64,000 bases of DNA from Pneumocystis sp. 'macacae' (taxonomy: Eukaryota; Ascomycota; Pneumocystomycetes; Pneumocystales; Pneumocystaceae): NCBI GenBank assembly GCA_018127085.1, contig CM030720.1, positions 186,001 through 250,000 of the forward strand, in the 5' to 3' direction. This document shows, one piece after another, positions 36,069-48,099 of the stretch (position 1 is its first letter; every line of letters starts with the position of its first letter). A program made the position numbers and the translations under genes. Under the pieces are notes generated by a model. The model worked only from the letters and a program-made list of their open reading frames with translations. It was not told the DNA's origin and did not search any database.

Positions 36069-37227
36069 ATGTTTTTACATGTGAATGAAAGTTTATATAC
36101 GTCTGCTATATTTTCTTCACCAGTATTTGTTTTTCTTTTTTTTTCACTTAGTGGTGCTTTATGTGTTTTCCTTCTTGTTTTTATCATATATTATATAAAT
36201 TGTCGTTATCATAATCCGGTTTTTCTAAGATATGGAAACTCTGAACAGCATGAAGATTTAATACATGAAGAAACCGTATTGATACAAACAGCTAGCGAAG
36301 AAGAAATAGAATCTTATTTTCGTGCTAAAGGTTTTTAATTTATAAGATATATTCTGGTAGTTGATATTATATTAGCATTTCAAGAGGCAAATCCTCCAGG
36401 TAGTATGTTAACTGATATTAGTCTTTCTCAGTTTATGTCTATTCAAGAAAAGGGTGTCTCGGCTTGGGAGTTTGAGGCTTTTTTTGAAAATATGCATTGC
36501 TTTGTAGAGGCTAGGACAGAAATAACATTTTATGATAATGAATGTAGTATTCAAACGAATTTGCCTATTCCAAAAACAAATGAAATATATTATTGGGAAG
36601 CAAAAATGCACGATTTTCCTGATTATAGTACTGTTTCTATTGGATTGACGACAAAACCCTATCCTCTATATCGATTACCTGGTTTGTTATTTTTTAATAT
36701 TATTTAATGCCAAATTAATTGTAGGATGGAATAAATATTCTGTTGGTTATATTTCTGATGGTTCAAAAAGGCATAATCAGCCATTTTCTGGTAAATCATA
36801 TGGACCTGGATTCAGACAAGGTGATGTTGTTGGTGTTGGATATAAACCACGTACTGGTACTGTTTTTTTCACAAGGAATGGAAAAAGATTAGAAGATGCT
36901 GCACAGTTACTAAAAAGTAATTTGTTTCCTACTGTTGGTGCAAACGGTCCATGTCAGATTCACGTGAATTTTGGTCAATACGGGTTTGTTTTTATTGAAG
37001 CTAATGTAAAAAAATGGGGATTGGCACCAATGGTGGGGACATTGGCACCACCTCCAGCTTATCAATCTGCTCTTCTTACGCCGCCTGCATATCAAGATTC
37101 TATTTCATTTTTTTATCAGGGGCAACAGTGTTTTTTAAATAGAAATTTTATTCCTTCTGATTCCTCGGGTTTAATGAGAGGAAATAGTGAAAATGTTATT
37201 AGTATATTTGATCAAGACAACGCTTAA
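36069..37227 (+). CDS. SSH4: SPRY-domain Rsp5 adaptor SSH4 (EAR1-like)
   Basis: Endosome/vacuole membrane adaptor that recruits the Rsp5 ubiquitin ligase to cargo. Exons 36069..36330, 36376..36681 and 36725..37227 join to 356 residues. An N-terminal membrane segment (about 20-41, FLFFSLSGALCVFLLVFIIY) precedes a SPRY domain: EANPPGSM, YYWEAKMHDF, VSIGLTTKPYP, NKYSVGYISDGSKRHN, FRQGDVVGVGY and GTVFFTRNGKRL. Two PY motifs follow (PPPAY and PPAY), which bind WW domains of Rsp5. The single-membrane-pass-plus-SPRY-plus-PY order is specific to SSH4/EAR1 proteins. Only two introns, both about 45 nt. Confidence 0.92.
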
Positions 37228-38041
37228 TATTTATTGTTGTTATTTAATTGTTTAGAAAACTTACTTGTGCATGATACTAACTAAAAATGGTTTCAAGGTT
37301 TACTAAGATGTAATACTACTTTATGTTCATATTTTTTATTTTCGTTTATGGTTGTTTTATTGGGTTTGTTTTATTTTACTTGGTTTGTTTTTATGGGAGT
37401 TTTGATTGTAATAATCTTAAGTTTTGTTTTTATTATGTTTATGAAATAATATTTATTTATTAGATTTGTTTATTCGTATATGTTATTCTAGTGTTTATAC
37501 ATAAAGATTAAATAATTTAGTATTATATATTTATTATATATTTTAATATGTTTAAATTTTATAAATATTGATTTGTAATTTAAAGAAATGTGGAGTTTAG
37601 TTATAAATAATTTGATTTTTTTAACATGTTTTTTGCTAATTTTAATAATTTTTATATGTATTCATGTTTAAAAAATATAATTTACAAAAAACGTTTATTA
37701 AGTGTATAAATTTATATTAACTTTTAATTTTAGAGTAAAATTTAAGTATATATATCTTTAATAATATTATGTTTTAAATAATTAAATAGTTGATAAAACA
37801 AATAATATGTAATATACATTTGAAGAGCATGAATTTTTCTAATGTTAAGCTTGAATTAAAGATTATTTTTGAATGTTGTTTTAGAATAATTTAAAAATTA
37901 CTATATAATTAAGATATAATTTATTAATATAGAAAAAATATAAAGTTTTGAATTTTAACTACTACTTTTAATTGAAGAAAAAAACCATTTATTAATAATT
38001 TTTGATAATAAATATAAAGTAGTATATGTATTTTTAAAGAT
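37228..38041. other. AT-rich convergent intergenic region
   Basis: About 810 bp between SSH4 and RET2 3' ends. The + strand is strongly T- and G-biased (one 60-nt line at 37381 has 12 G and 1 C). No gene seen. Confidence 0.5.
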
Positions 38042-39808
38042 TTATTTGATAAGAATTTTTCCCGATACTTCTATTGATTTAGAGAAAGAAAGTGTTTTTC
38101 CTGTATCTACTAGTTCAGCTTTAATAACCTAAGTTTATTAAAAAGTATTATAATAAAAATGTTTTTGTTTTACATCGATATTGAATATAAGTGTTTTCAT
38201 GTTAAAATTAACAGATATTGGGAAACAAGATTCAACGCTGTTACTTTCTATTGTGAAGTTTTTACAGTCAGATTTATTAAGATAACTTATTTCAGAAATC
38301 TGCCATTCTAAAAATTTCTTTTTATGGTTTATAGTGATTCCTTCGCTAGTTTCTTGAATAATAGAAGATCTAGTAATGAATTAATCTAATATTTAGAAAA
38401 CATTGAGTTTTTACTGAAATGGAATAGATATTAGTACATTTTTTAGTTCACAGTTATCTGATACGAGTTCATATTCTATATATATATTTATATATCCGTT
38501 GTTGCTATACGATGATCTGAAGTTAACTAATGATATTAATATAATATATGAATTTGATGTCAGTAACCATTAAATGGTAAGTTAATTTCTTTATTTTTTT
38601 TTACTCTCCATTTGAGTACACTAAGAGAATTATTAACTGGAAATGGTTTTGTTGAATCACGGTGAGCAATTATTTTATCAGATAAAAACAGTGTTTTATT
38701 AACGTTAGGGTGTGTTTTGTATTGAATTTCTTTATTTTCGTTATCATAGAGAAAAAGACGGAAGAATGCAACACTTTGTTGCAATACACGTAAATGAAGA
38801 TCCCCCTTAATTTCTAAGCTTTGAATTATATTATCCCTTGTTTTTGTAATATAAATATCTTCATAAATTTTAATTTGAATATCTTCTGTAGACATGGTAT
38901 TGTCAAGATCATTTTTCATATCAACATTTGTGAATATATGTTCTTTTAAGTCTTTATGTTTTGCAGTTTCATAAAGGTTAAACTGTTTATGCTTTTTTTC
39001 TAAATGCATTCCTTTACCTTTTAATGTAGAAGGTCTAATAAAATTAAATATACATTTACGATAATAAAAATATGTACTTGTTTATTTGATTTGGGTTATC
39101 TTCTACTTTACGAACTGAATCGGTATTATACGATGAACGGGAAGTTAACTGATATTGATTATTAGAAAGTAATTGAAAGTTATTAAGCCCTTTCTTTGAC
39201 GATTCTTTTCTTTGTAGTTCGAATTGTTTTACTCTTCTCTTGCGTTCTTCACCTGCTTCCAATTCTTTATTTTTAGCAATTATTTCTTGAATTTTTTCTT
39301 CATGGCTATCCATCTCAAGAAAACTTTTTATTTGAGCAAAAGAAAGATTCTCTTGGTAGCCAAATGATGTTATCTCGTCAAATGCACTAAGTAGTTCAAA
39401 CGCATTATGTAAAATTTCATGTTCATCATAAGAACGACATATATTTACTACTGTCTGAGTAAAAAGGTGAAGAGTGTTTATATCGTGTAAAATGTTAGAA
39501 TGAAGATTAGTAATAAGAATCATATAAAGTTCCTCTAGAGGTTGATAGATATAACGTATGTAATCAGTTTCAATAGTAGTATGTTGTACTTCAGTATTTG
39601 TTAGTTGAGGAAATGCTGCTAATAGTCCCTCTATTCTTGCTTTTGAAATATCTCTGAATTGACGGGAAAGAATAGCTTGTTTTTATTTTTAATGATATTT
39701 TAAAAAGTTAAAGAATTCATTACCTTTACCGCCTCTAGTGCATATTGAAGCTGCAAGTATAACCTGTAGTATTATTTTGCGTCTTTTAAAAATACTAAAA
39801 ATTACCAT
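38042..39808 (-). CDS. RET2: Coatomer subunit delta (RET2)
   Basis: Delta-COP of the COPI coat, which mediates Golgi-to-ER retrieval. The N-terminal longin-like region reads VILAASICTRGGKAILSRQF and ALEELYMILITNLHSNI-type sequence. A helical linker follows, with ELEAGEERKRRVKQFELQRK. The C-terminal mu-homology domain includes DLHLRVLQQSVAFFRLF, VLKWRV and FLEWQISEISYLN, ending VSGKILIK at 38042. The ATG (39806..39808) is followed at once by an intron (39764..39805, 42 nt); the next exon starts with GTT, so the protein begins M-VILAAS, exactly the Met-Val-x-Leu-Ala-Ala start of the family. Several further short introns. Divergent from ZNRD2-like. Confidence 0.92.
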
Positions 39809-41210
39809 TTTTATTTAATTTATAGAATATAGAATTTAATAATTTTTATAAATAAATTTTAAAATTATAGTGTATTTGTTATACGATATAAGTTATATCA
39901 GTAATATAAATTAATATTATATTAAATCTTTGTTTAATTAAACTATTTTAGAATATATAATATAAAATAGACAAAATTGATAAAAAAATATATAAATATT
40001 TAAAAAAAAATGATATTGGACATTAGGAAGATTTATAATGTATTATATCTGATAATATTGGTTTGATGTTAATAAAATATTATTGATGTCTAAAATATAT
40101 TTTTGTTTACGTTATATAATGAATATGAATAGTTTTTGTAAAATATTAAGTTTTTAAAATTCTATGTATTCTTTTTGGTTTTTTGATTTAATTCTAAAAT
40201 GAGTATATATAATTAATTTTTAGAATAAAAATCTTAGGTTTGTTGAAAATATAACATGATTAGGATAGATAAATATAAATACAGATTATAGTAAATGTTT
40301 TTATATTTATATATATATTAGTATTCTAAACAATCTATTTTTAAAAGACTTTTTAGTAATTAATATATATAATTAATGGGTTTAATAATAGTGAATATGA
40401 AAATATATACATGCTAAATTATATTTTTATAAAAAGTTTTTAATTATAAAAACTATAATTTTAAAAACAATTCGTGATTTAAGTTTAATTATAATTTTTT
40501 ATAAATTTTGAATATTTTAATATTAATTTTATATTTTTAAGGATTGTAATTATTGTTGAAAGTTTTGAATTGTTTTTTTATACTAAAATTCTTAATAAAA
40601 TTTCATTGTAATTTTTATTCGGGACATTTTTTTTTATATTTCAATATTTTTATGTAAATTGTAGAAATTTTTTTATAATGTTTATGAATTCATGTTTTAT
40701 GCTTTTTATGTTCTAATTTCTCTTAAAGTTATGCTTAAATATAAGATGTATAATGTTTTAGTGTCTTTGTATATTTTTTATTTTTATAATAAATTTTAAT
40801 AATATTTAATATATGTTTTATAATAATTTTGAGATAAACATTGATTAATATTGTTTTGTTTTTTGTAAATATTTTTTATTGTAATTAATTGTTTTATTTT
40901 GATATAAAATATTTAATATAATAGTTTATATATTTTTTTATAATTTTTTTCTTTATTTTTAATGTTTATATAATAATGCAAAATAAATGAATTAAAAAAC
41001 ATAATTAAAGACGTTAATCTTTTATTTGATAGTAATATAATTATAGATCTATACATTATCTTTGATGTAATTGGAAGTATATGATTTTAGTATTGACAAA
41101 TATATCTAACCCTAAATTTCTTGTTCACAATGCATATAAATATTAAATTTAAGTATATTTAAATTTCTAAATTTATAATTTATCGATTTTGAAAAAAAAA
41201 TCCTTAAAAA
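39809..41210. other. Long AT-rich divergent intergenic region
   Basis: About 1.4 kb with no coding exon, long A/T tracts and short (AT)n runs. It carries AACCCTAAA at 41108-41116 close to the ZNRD2-like start. It keeps the left-hand T/G bias throughout, unlike the 44.6-45.9 kb block. Confidence 0.5.
41108..41116. promoter_or_regulatory. Telomere-like AACCCTAAA box
   Basis: Lies about 95 bp before the ZNRD2-like ATG. In this very AT-rich spacer a CCC run is rare. One of a family of such boxes in the window; function inferred. Confidence 0.35.
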
Positions 41211-41806
41211 ATGAATTTTTATACTAAAGGTAGTAAAATTATGTTTTGTATATATTGTATTTTGTTTAATATTTTTAGAAAATTTTGGGGTTAAAAAAAA
41301 TTCTACTGATGATGTTTCTAGATTATTAAGTTCTAAACTTCTTTTAGGATGGGCTTTGTTAGATGATTGTTGTAATATTCATTTTGTAAGAACACATTTA
41401 ATTTGTTTTTTATTTATATTTTTAGATCCCTCTTTTACGTTCTCCCCAAAATAAGCATTTAAAAGAATGCGTATTATGTGTAGCAGAACAAGAACATTGT
41501 AATAATAGACAAGCAAATCAAAAATTAAGACCAATTGATGAATGTTTAGAAAAAAATGAAAATAATAATTATGAGAAAGATGATATGCCTTCTCTTCACT
41601 ATATAAAAAATTCTGAATTATCTGAATCGTTACAGATATTAGAGTGTGCTTCTAATAATGTTTTTTCTTCTTTAAAAAGATGTTGTGCAACAGTTAATTC
41701 TTTAAATACTGAGTTGGAGTTACATTTAATTTCAAAAATAAAAATGTGTGCTGAAACTTTAGAATCTCTTGAAAGATGTAAAGCTTATTTTGAGAAAAAA
41801 CCTTAA
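41211..41806 (+). CDS. ZNRD2/SSSCA1 (autoantigen p27) family zinc protein
   Basis: Exons 41211..41229, 41279..41385 and 41426..41806 join to 168 residues. Residues about 15-60 (VSRLLSSKLLLGWALLDDCC, then IPLLRSPQNKHLKECVLC) match the Auto_anti-p27 pattern: SK.LL.GW.ML...C...PLL...C..C, a small zinc-binding module. The rest is polar with a helical C-terminus (SLKRCCATVNSLNTELELHL) that may form a coiled coil. In animals ZNRD2 is a poorly understood mitosis- and centromere-linked protein; function in fungi is not established. Introns are 49 and 40 nt. It converges with RRN7, 78 bp apart. Confidence 0.7.
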
Positions 41807-41884
41807 TGTCATGAATAGTAATATGATTTTGGGATATATTATATAAAATATTGTGTATATTTATAGTGTGTATTATACAGATTT

Positions 41885-43754
41885 TCATTTAAGGATATCA
41901 TTTAAATTAATACATTGCTTTTCTAGATCTAACATGATTTTACGTAGCTTAAATTCGGTGATTCCAATTGTTTCTGCTCCTTTTGAAATTAATGTTTTAG
42001 TAATTTCCGGTAAATTACTGGAAAGAGGGAAAATTTTGTAAATATGTTTTTTATTTTTAAAAATAGTTTCTATTATAGAAGGATTAGTAATGTATAATAG
42101 TTTTAGTGATCCATAAAAATCATGTGTTGAATTAAAAGGATTGTCTAATTCTTTTGGATCATTTAAAGGAAATATATTTAAAATTGTTTGTGGAACTAGT
42201 GAAAATTAAAAATGCTATACACAGATTGTTGTAAATACCTTTTATATATGATTTGTTAAATAATTGCATATTCAAATAATCTAGATAGTTATCCATTTCC
42301 TTTGTAGATATTTGAGGGATTTTTTTGATATCAGTTCTGGTGCAATTAAAATGTGTTAGTTTATTATAACTTGATTTTATTGTAGTCATCCACACATCCC
42401 AATCTATAAGATTATTGTGATTATAATTTTTTGAATTTTTTGTATTATGATGGTCTATTCCAAAATATATCCTTGTAGAAATTAATAGTATAGCTAATAA
42501 AATAACCTCTGGCATAACATTCGAACTATATTTTTCTAACGGTTCATTAGTGAATGTGATATTTAATTGATATGCAAGTTTCAATGTAGGTAATATAAGT
42601 TCTACTGATAAAAGTTTTAGTATATGGAATAATGTGTGTGTAATTTACATGGAAGACATAGATTTTGAATATACGATATCAGTATAGGATATATATTTAG
42701 AGGAGGGAAAATTATTTTATATGAATCATAAAATGCAGAGAAGATTGAATATGTAGCGTTTAATACTTTTTCATATGATGGAAATGTCTGGAAATGTTAT
42801 TGAATATATATATATATATATATTACCATTGGTGATAAAGCAATTTGATACTGTGGTTCCATAGATTTACGGATTTGTGTCGGTATTATAAATAATGCTT
42901 TCATGTATGGAATTTTTCCTGATTCCATCAAACTAAAACGATTAATTTTGATAGATCAAAATAATGCGCTTTACTTGCAAAGAGTTGATATAGTAATAGT
43001 TGATCTAATATTTAATAACCCAAGATAGCATATTGCAATAGTATCGATGAGTTTTGGGAGTTTCTTTATCTAAAATTTTGAGATTTCATTGAATATATAA
43101 AATTGTGATATTACTTTATAATGTATATTGTTATTTAAATTTTCTGTGACTGACTCCTTTATATATTAGATGTGTAACAATATATGTATATTTTAGTGTA
43201 CTAACTAACCTTTTGATATTTATTTATATTTTTTGCACTTTTGTAGAATAGTTTGTTAGATAATAATAATATTAAGTAGTGTTTCCATATATTTTGAATA
43301 GCTAAATATTTTATATTTATATTATGAATATGGTAAAATTACCTTGTTCAAGCTCGTTTGTTATTCCATGTGTATGAATTAAATACCAACTTTGAGTTCT
43401 TAAAATTTGTTGAAAACAGCGTAAAAATATAATTTTTCCTTCGTTCCCATAAAGGACTGCATCTTTTTAAGAAAATAACTGAATATGTGTCTATAGTTAT
43501 ACTTTTTGATTTTTTTTTATGTTCAGATGATGTAATTTTTTTTCTTCTTGATGACTGACTTTTAGTTAAATCATTTGTGTTATCTATTTCAATAATTCCC
43601 TAAAGAGAAAAGTATGAAAATATGAAATCATTGGTTTTACTTCAACAAGATGTCCATTAGTGCAATATGTTAAACCCGCATTTACATAATATTGTGTAGA
43701 TATGCAGTTATCTATTCCACATCTTAAATTTCTGTCAAATTGGTATGAGTTCAT
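41885..43754 (-). CDS. RRN7: RNA polymerase I core factor subunit RRN7 (TFIIB-like)
   Basis: TFIIB-related factor that loads RNA polymerase I at the rDNA promoter. The first exon begins MNSYQFDRNLRCGIDNC and continues YCTNGHLVE, a zinc ribbon nearly identical in layout to yeast Rrn7 (CGVDNC...TCQYGHVMEG). A middle exon (42159..42584) reads MPEVILLAILLISTRIYFGID, a cyclin-fold helix typical of Rrn7/TAF1B, then DWDVWMTTI. The last exon contains FPLNDPKELDNPFNSTHDFYG and ends NLNDILK at 41885. Multiple short introns; several middle exon ends are not fixed here. Base composition resembles the neighbours. Confidence 0.82.
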
Positions 43755-43932
43755 AAATTTAAATAATCTTTCGAGAATATTTTATAAAAAAATATAAAGG
43801 ATATACTGTTTTGGATAAAATAGTATCCGAATATTGAAATATAATTTTTTAGAAAACGAAAAAAAAAGTTTGAATTCATATTTCTTAAAAAAATCAAAAA
43901 TTATTATAATTTTATATACATAACATATAAAT

Positions 43933-44587
43933 TTATTTAGGAGCTTCTTTTACACCCAAGGCTGCTTCTTCACCCATAGCTGAAACAACTGTAATAATCA
44001 AATCTTTACCTTCATCAAATTCTGAAATAATTTTTTCTCCTAATTCTCCTTCAGGAAGTCGAACGTCGTCTTTGGTAGTGCCATCTGATGTTATTAAGTT
44101 AAGAAATCCATCATCAATATTAATCTGATAATATTAAAACAAATAATATGTTAATAAATACTAACTAGTTGATAATCTGTACGAGAAATATTAGGAACAT
44201 CCATGTTGTGAGTAGAGGGTGAAAGATCTTCTAGTTTTTTCCCAGTAAAGATCTACAATGTATTAAACATTTTGCAATTTATAAGTTTTATAGAAATACA
44301 TCGATTCCTACTAAATGTACTTTTGCATGCCCATGTTTACCTGTTTTTGATGTACTCATATCTACAATCTTGAATAAGTAATAAGTATAAATTCTCTATG
44401 CAATAGTCCTCTATAAATACCTTACATGGACGCCCTTTGATTACAACATGTCCATTTTTTCGAAGGGCTGAGCATTGAACAGGGAATGTCAGTGAACCAC
44501 CCGCGTCTATATTAGAAAAGTCATGCTGTAATTACTTAAATGACTGTTTTTTGATATATAATAAAAAACCTCTGTATTTTCCGACAT
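43933..44587 (-). CDS. eIF5A: Translation factor eIF5A (hypusine-containing)
   Basis: Binds stalled ribosomes and promotes peptide-bond formation and termination. Five exons encode [20 protein letters not shown], then [19 protein letters not shown], then [20 protein letters not shown]. The hypusine-modified lysine is K52 in TGK-HGHA. Later come [39 protein letters not shown] and a C-terminus [10 protein letters not shown]. All four introns are about 40-55 nt. Length is near the usual 157 residues. A GACCTAACCCT box lies about 85 bp upstream. Divergent from the desaturase gene across a 1.3-kb AT-rich block. Confidence 0.96.
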
Positions 44588-45920
44588 CTTTATATTAATA
44601 TAATACTGTTTTTTATCATAAATTGTTTACTGATTTAATTTTCATTAAAAAAATGATCGAAAACTCTTTTGACCTAACCCTTTTTTTGAATTTTGATTTT
44701 ATTTTTATGCGTTTTAAATAAATTTTAATTATTTTTTACTATTATTTGCTCATTATATTATATATCTATATATATTAGTATGACGTTTATTACTTTATTT
44801 TTTACTATTTGATTTGTTATGCTTTTAATTGAAATTCTTTAATATGTATATAAATAATAATAAATGTTTTTGTTTAATTTGTCTTAATATGTTGATAAAT
44901 GAAATAAATATATAAATGTAAAATAGTGTTTTAAATCGTTTTATGTATATTATATATTTTTTACTATTTCTTACTAATATTATTGATATTGTTCTAATGA
45001 AAATTAAATGTGTTAATTTGACACTGAATATATAATTTTGTTTAAATTATATAATTTAATTGTATTATAATATATTAGTATTCGTGTTTAATATCTAATT
45101 TAATCTAATTAAATATTTATAATATTATATAAAATATAATGAATTATTTTGTTATTAGACAATAATATTAAAAATATATAAATATTTTATTATTAATACT
45201 GTAGATAATCATAGAATATATATATATGAATATTATAAATATGTAATAATATCTAGTATAATAATTATAAAACTAATTTTTAAATAAAAATGTATATATA
45301 TATATAATATAAATATAATTATTATAGTTTTTATATTATTTTTATATTATAAAATTATAAGTTTTGATTAATACGTAAATTTATTTATGGTAAAAATCTA
45401 TATTGCAACATAATATAATAGATGTAATATATGTAATATTAATATATTAATTATATATATACGCAAGAAAAACAGTTAAACACTTTAAAATTAATGTCAA
45501 TAAAAACGGTTGAAATTTATTGAAGTATAATATAATTAATTTAATAAAATTATTAATAAAATTATTTTTTAACATTTGTATATTCATTATATAATATAAA
45601 TTTTTAATCTATGTACGGTTCTAATTTTTTTCAATTTTAATTGTATTATTAATTTATACATATAAATTTATATATCATTAAAAAATTATATTATAATAAA
45701 TATATATAATAAATATATAAAATTTTATTTATATCATATATAAACAGTATGATTTTTAAAATTCAATTAAAATTTATCCATTTGAAAAAAAATCGATATA
45801 AATAAATTCAGATTAAATTTAATAATTTATAAAATTTAAAACAATAATAAAAATAATTACAATATCAATATCAATATTTCTATAAACCATAAAAAGTTTT
45901 CATCTTTTATAAAAAATAAC
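44588..45920. other. Very AT-rich gene-free block with strand-bias switch
   Basis: About 1.3 kb between divergent eIF5A and the desaturase, with only scattered G and C and repeated (AT)n and A/T tracts. To its left the + strand has G>C and T>A in genes and spacers alike; to its right C>G and A>T. The change falls near 45.3-45.6 kb. Candidate replication origin or centromere-linked element; see findings. Confidence 0.45.
44671..44681. promoter_or_regulatory. Telomere-like GACCTAACCCT box
   Basis: About 85 bp upstream of the eIF5A start. The same 11 bases occur, in the other orientation, in the RPS22/PSD1 promoter at 11427-11439. A shared regulator of translation genes is possible but unproven. 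Confidence 0.45.
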
Positions 45921-47125
45921 ATGACCATTAAAGAAATATATGAAAAACCAATTCAGAATGACTTTTTATGGACATATCAAGAAGAACCACATAAAACTAG
46001 ACGTCATGAGATAATAAAAGCACATCCAGAAGTATTATTTTATAATTTAATATTTTAATATTTTAATATTTTAATATTTAATTTAAGGTTATAAAACTTT
46101 GTGGCCATGAGCCTCTTACAAAGTATATAATATTTCTTGTCGTTATATTTCAGTTACTTTCTGCTTATCTACTTCGTAATGAAAAATGGTTATCAATCAA
46201 ATTTTTACTTTATACATACATTTTTGGTGCAACTGCAAATCAAAATATATTTCTTGCAATACATGAATTATCACATAATCTTGTATTCAAACGCCCTAAA
46301 TTAAACCAATATTTCTCTATTTTTACAAATCTTCCTATTGGAGTTCCATATAGTGCATCATTTAAGGTATTGTATTAATACATTTTATTACAAAATTATA
46401 ATTTATTATAGCCATACCATCTTTTGCATCATAAATATTTGGGAGAGGATGGAACAGATGCTGATCTTCCTACAAAGTTAGAAGCAATACTTCTTAATAA
46501 TGTTCTTGGGAAAGCATTTTTTTGGTTATATATATGAAATAATAATACATTTACTAATCGTAATATACAGCACATTTCAATTATTTTTTTATGCAATTAG
46601 ACCTATATTCATAAAAAGATTACCATTTACATTTTTACATATTATTAATTTATTATTTCAAGTTTTATTTGATATTATTCTGATACGTTTAGCAGGGTGT
46701 GGAGCTTTATTTTATCTAATTCTTTCTTCATTTTTAGCAGGATCACTTCATCCATGTGCAGGTCATTTCATTGCAGAACATTTTTCTCTTGTTAAAAATA
46801 CGAATGATGCAATCGATACATTTTCATATTATGGAATTCTAAATATTTTAACATACAATGTTGGTTATCATAATGAGCATCATGGTAATTTAATCATTCA
46901 TGATTATTTATTAATATTATTATTAAAGATTTCCCGTTTATCCCCTGGACACGGTTACCAAAATTAAATAGTATTGCAAATGAATTCTATAAAAATCTTC
47001 CGTACCATACTAGTTGGGTTTATGTATTATGGCAATTTATTACAGATAATCGTGTGGGACTATGGTGTAGAATTAAAAGAAAAAAAGGATTGATTCGAAA
47101 ATCTCAAACGCAAATGATACAATGA
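45921..47125 (+). CDS. Sphingolipid delta-4 desaturase (DES family)
   Basis: Membrane di-iron desaturase that puts the 4-5 double bond into the long-chain base of ceramides. Start ATG 45921 (MTIKEIYEKPIQNDFLW). Three histidine boxes are visible: HELSHN, HLLHHKYLGEDGTD and YHNEHHDFP, plus GHFIAEHF. Four short introns are needed. One starts after HPE and contains a tandem TAATATTTT tract; another lies between SFK and PYHLLHH. A third has a TACTAAT branch site and joins GKAFF to CTFQLFF. A fourth joins NEHH to DFPFIPWTRLPK. Apparent frameshifts vanish after splicing. Membrane segments include FLVVIFQLLSAYLL. C-terminus GLWCRIKRKKGLIRK...MIQ. First gene right of the base-bias switch. Confidence 0.93.
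46034..46086 (+). repeat. Tandem TAATATTTT repeat in intron 1 of the desaturase
   Basis: Between 46041 and 46083 the unit taatattt(t) occurs about four times inside the intron that ends at ...atttaag. Probably slippage-prone; no function evident. Confidence 0.6.
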
Positions 47126-48099
47126 TTTTTATTATAGTTTTTTTATTATAATTTTTTTTTATATAGCATAATTTTTAATATATTTAAAAAAATATATTAT
47201 TTTTATCATTAATATATGTATACATTTTGTGATTATATTTAAATATATATAATTTATATAATTTATTATGTAAATTTAATTATTCTATACATTTTTTTTA
47301 TAATATACGTTTTTATAAATTCATATATGATTCTATATAAATCATATTTTGTAACACTAATAATGTGTATATACTACACATAATTATAAAGTAATAAACA
47401 TATAAAAAATATTATATATCTATTTAAATATACAACACCTTATTTTTACATTTAATTACAAAATAGAATAATATATATATTTGTTTCTCAATAACATCAA
47501 ATTGATTAAAAACAAAATATATAGTACATTAACAATATAGTAAAATTATTATTTTTAAATGTTCAACTCCTATTTTTTTATGCTCAATAAAATTTAATAA
47601 TTCAAATTTCAAAACAATTTCCAATATATATTATAATGAAAAAATTTTATATTTATTTTATATTATTTGTTAATTTTATTATTGAATATATATGTAAATT
47701 CAATAAATAAAAACAGTGTATTATTAATATATATATAAATAATTTATAAATAATTATTATAACATATTAAAATAAAACCAAAAGATAATATTTTTATCTA
47801 AATATTTTTATAATTATGGAAATATCATTTAATTATATATTTTTTACACTGGTCAATTTTTAAAAAAATTAAATTATTTTTAATCAAGACAAAAAATGCG
47901 TTAAACTTAAATAAAAAATCATAATCATTTATTATTAATTTTTAAAAATATATTATTTTTTTTCGTCAAAAAACAACACAATCATTCAAATCATATTCAT
48001 TGTTTATTAGGGTTTATTCATTTAAAATATTTACAAAATTTTATGCGTTTTATTCAAAAGTTAACTAAAATTTCGTAAATAAAAAAAAAATTATACATA
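47126..48099. other. AT-rich spacer before ELF1
   Basis: About 970 bp without a coding exon, now with more C than G on the + strand. Near its end is TTAGGGTTT at 48007-48015. Confidence 0.5.
48007..48015. promoter_or_regulatory. Telomere-like TTAGGGTTT box upstream of ELF1
   Basis: About 85-90 bp before the ELF1 ATG, a distance like that of the boxes before eIF5A and the ZNRD2-like gene. Confidence 0.35.

Noticed and set aside
46500..46967. Frameshifts in the desaturase gene
   Set aside because: Both frame changes coincide with good GT...AG introns and the spliced product restores the DES family sequence.
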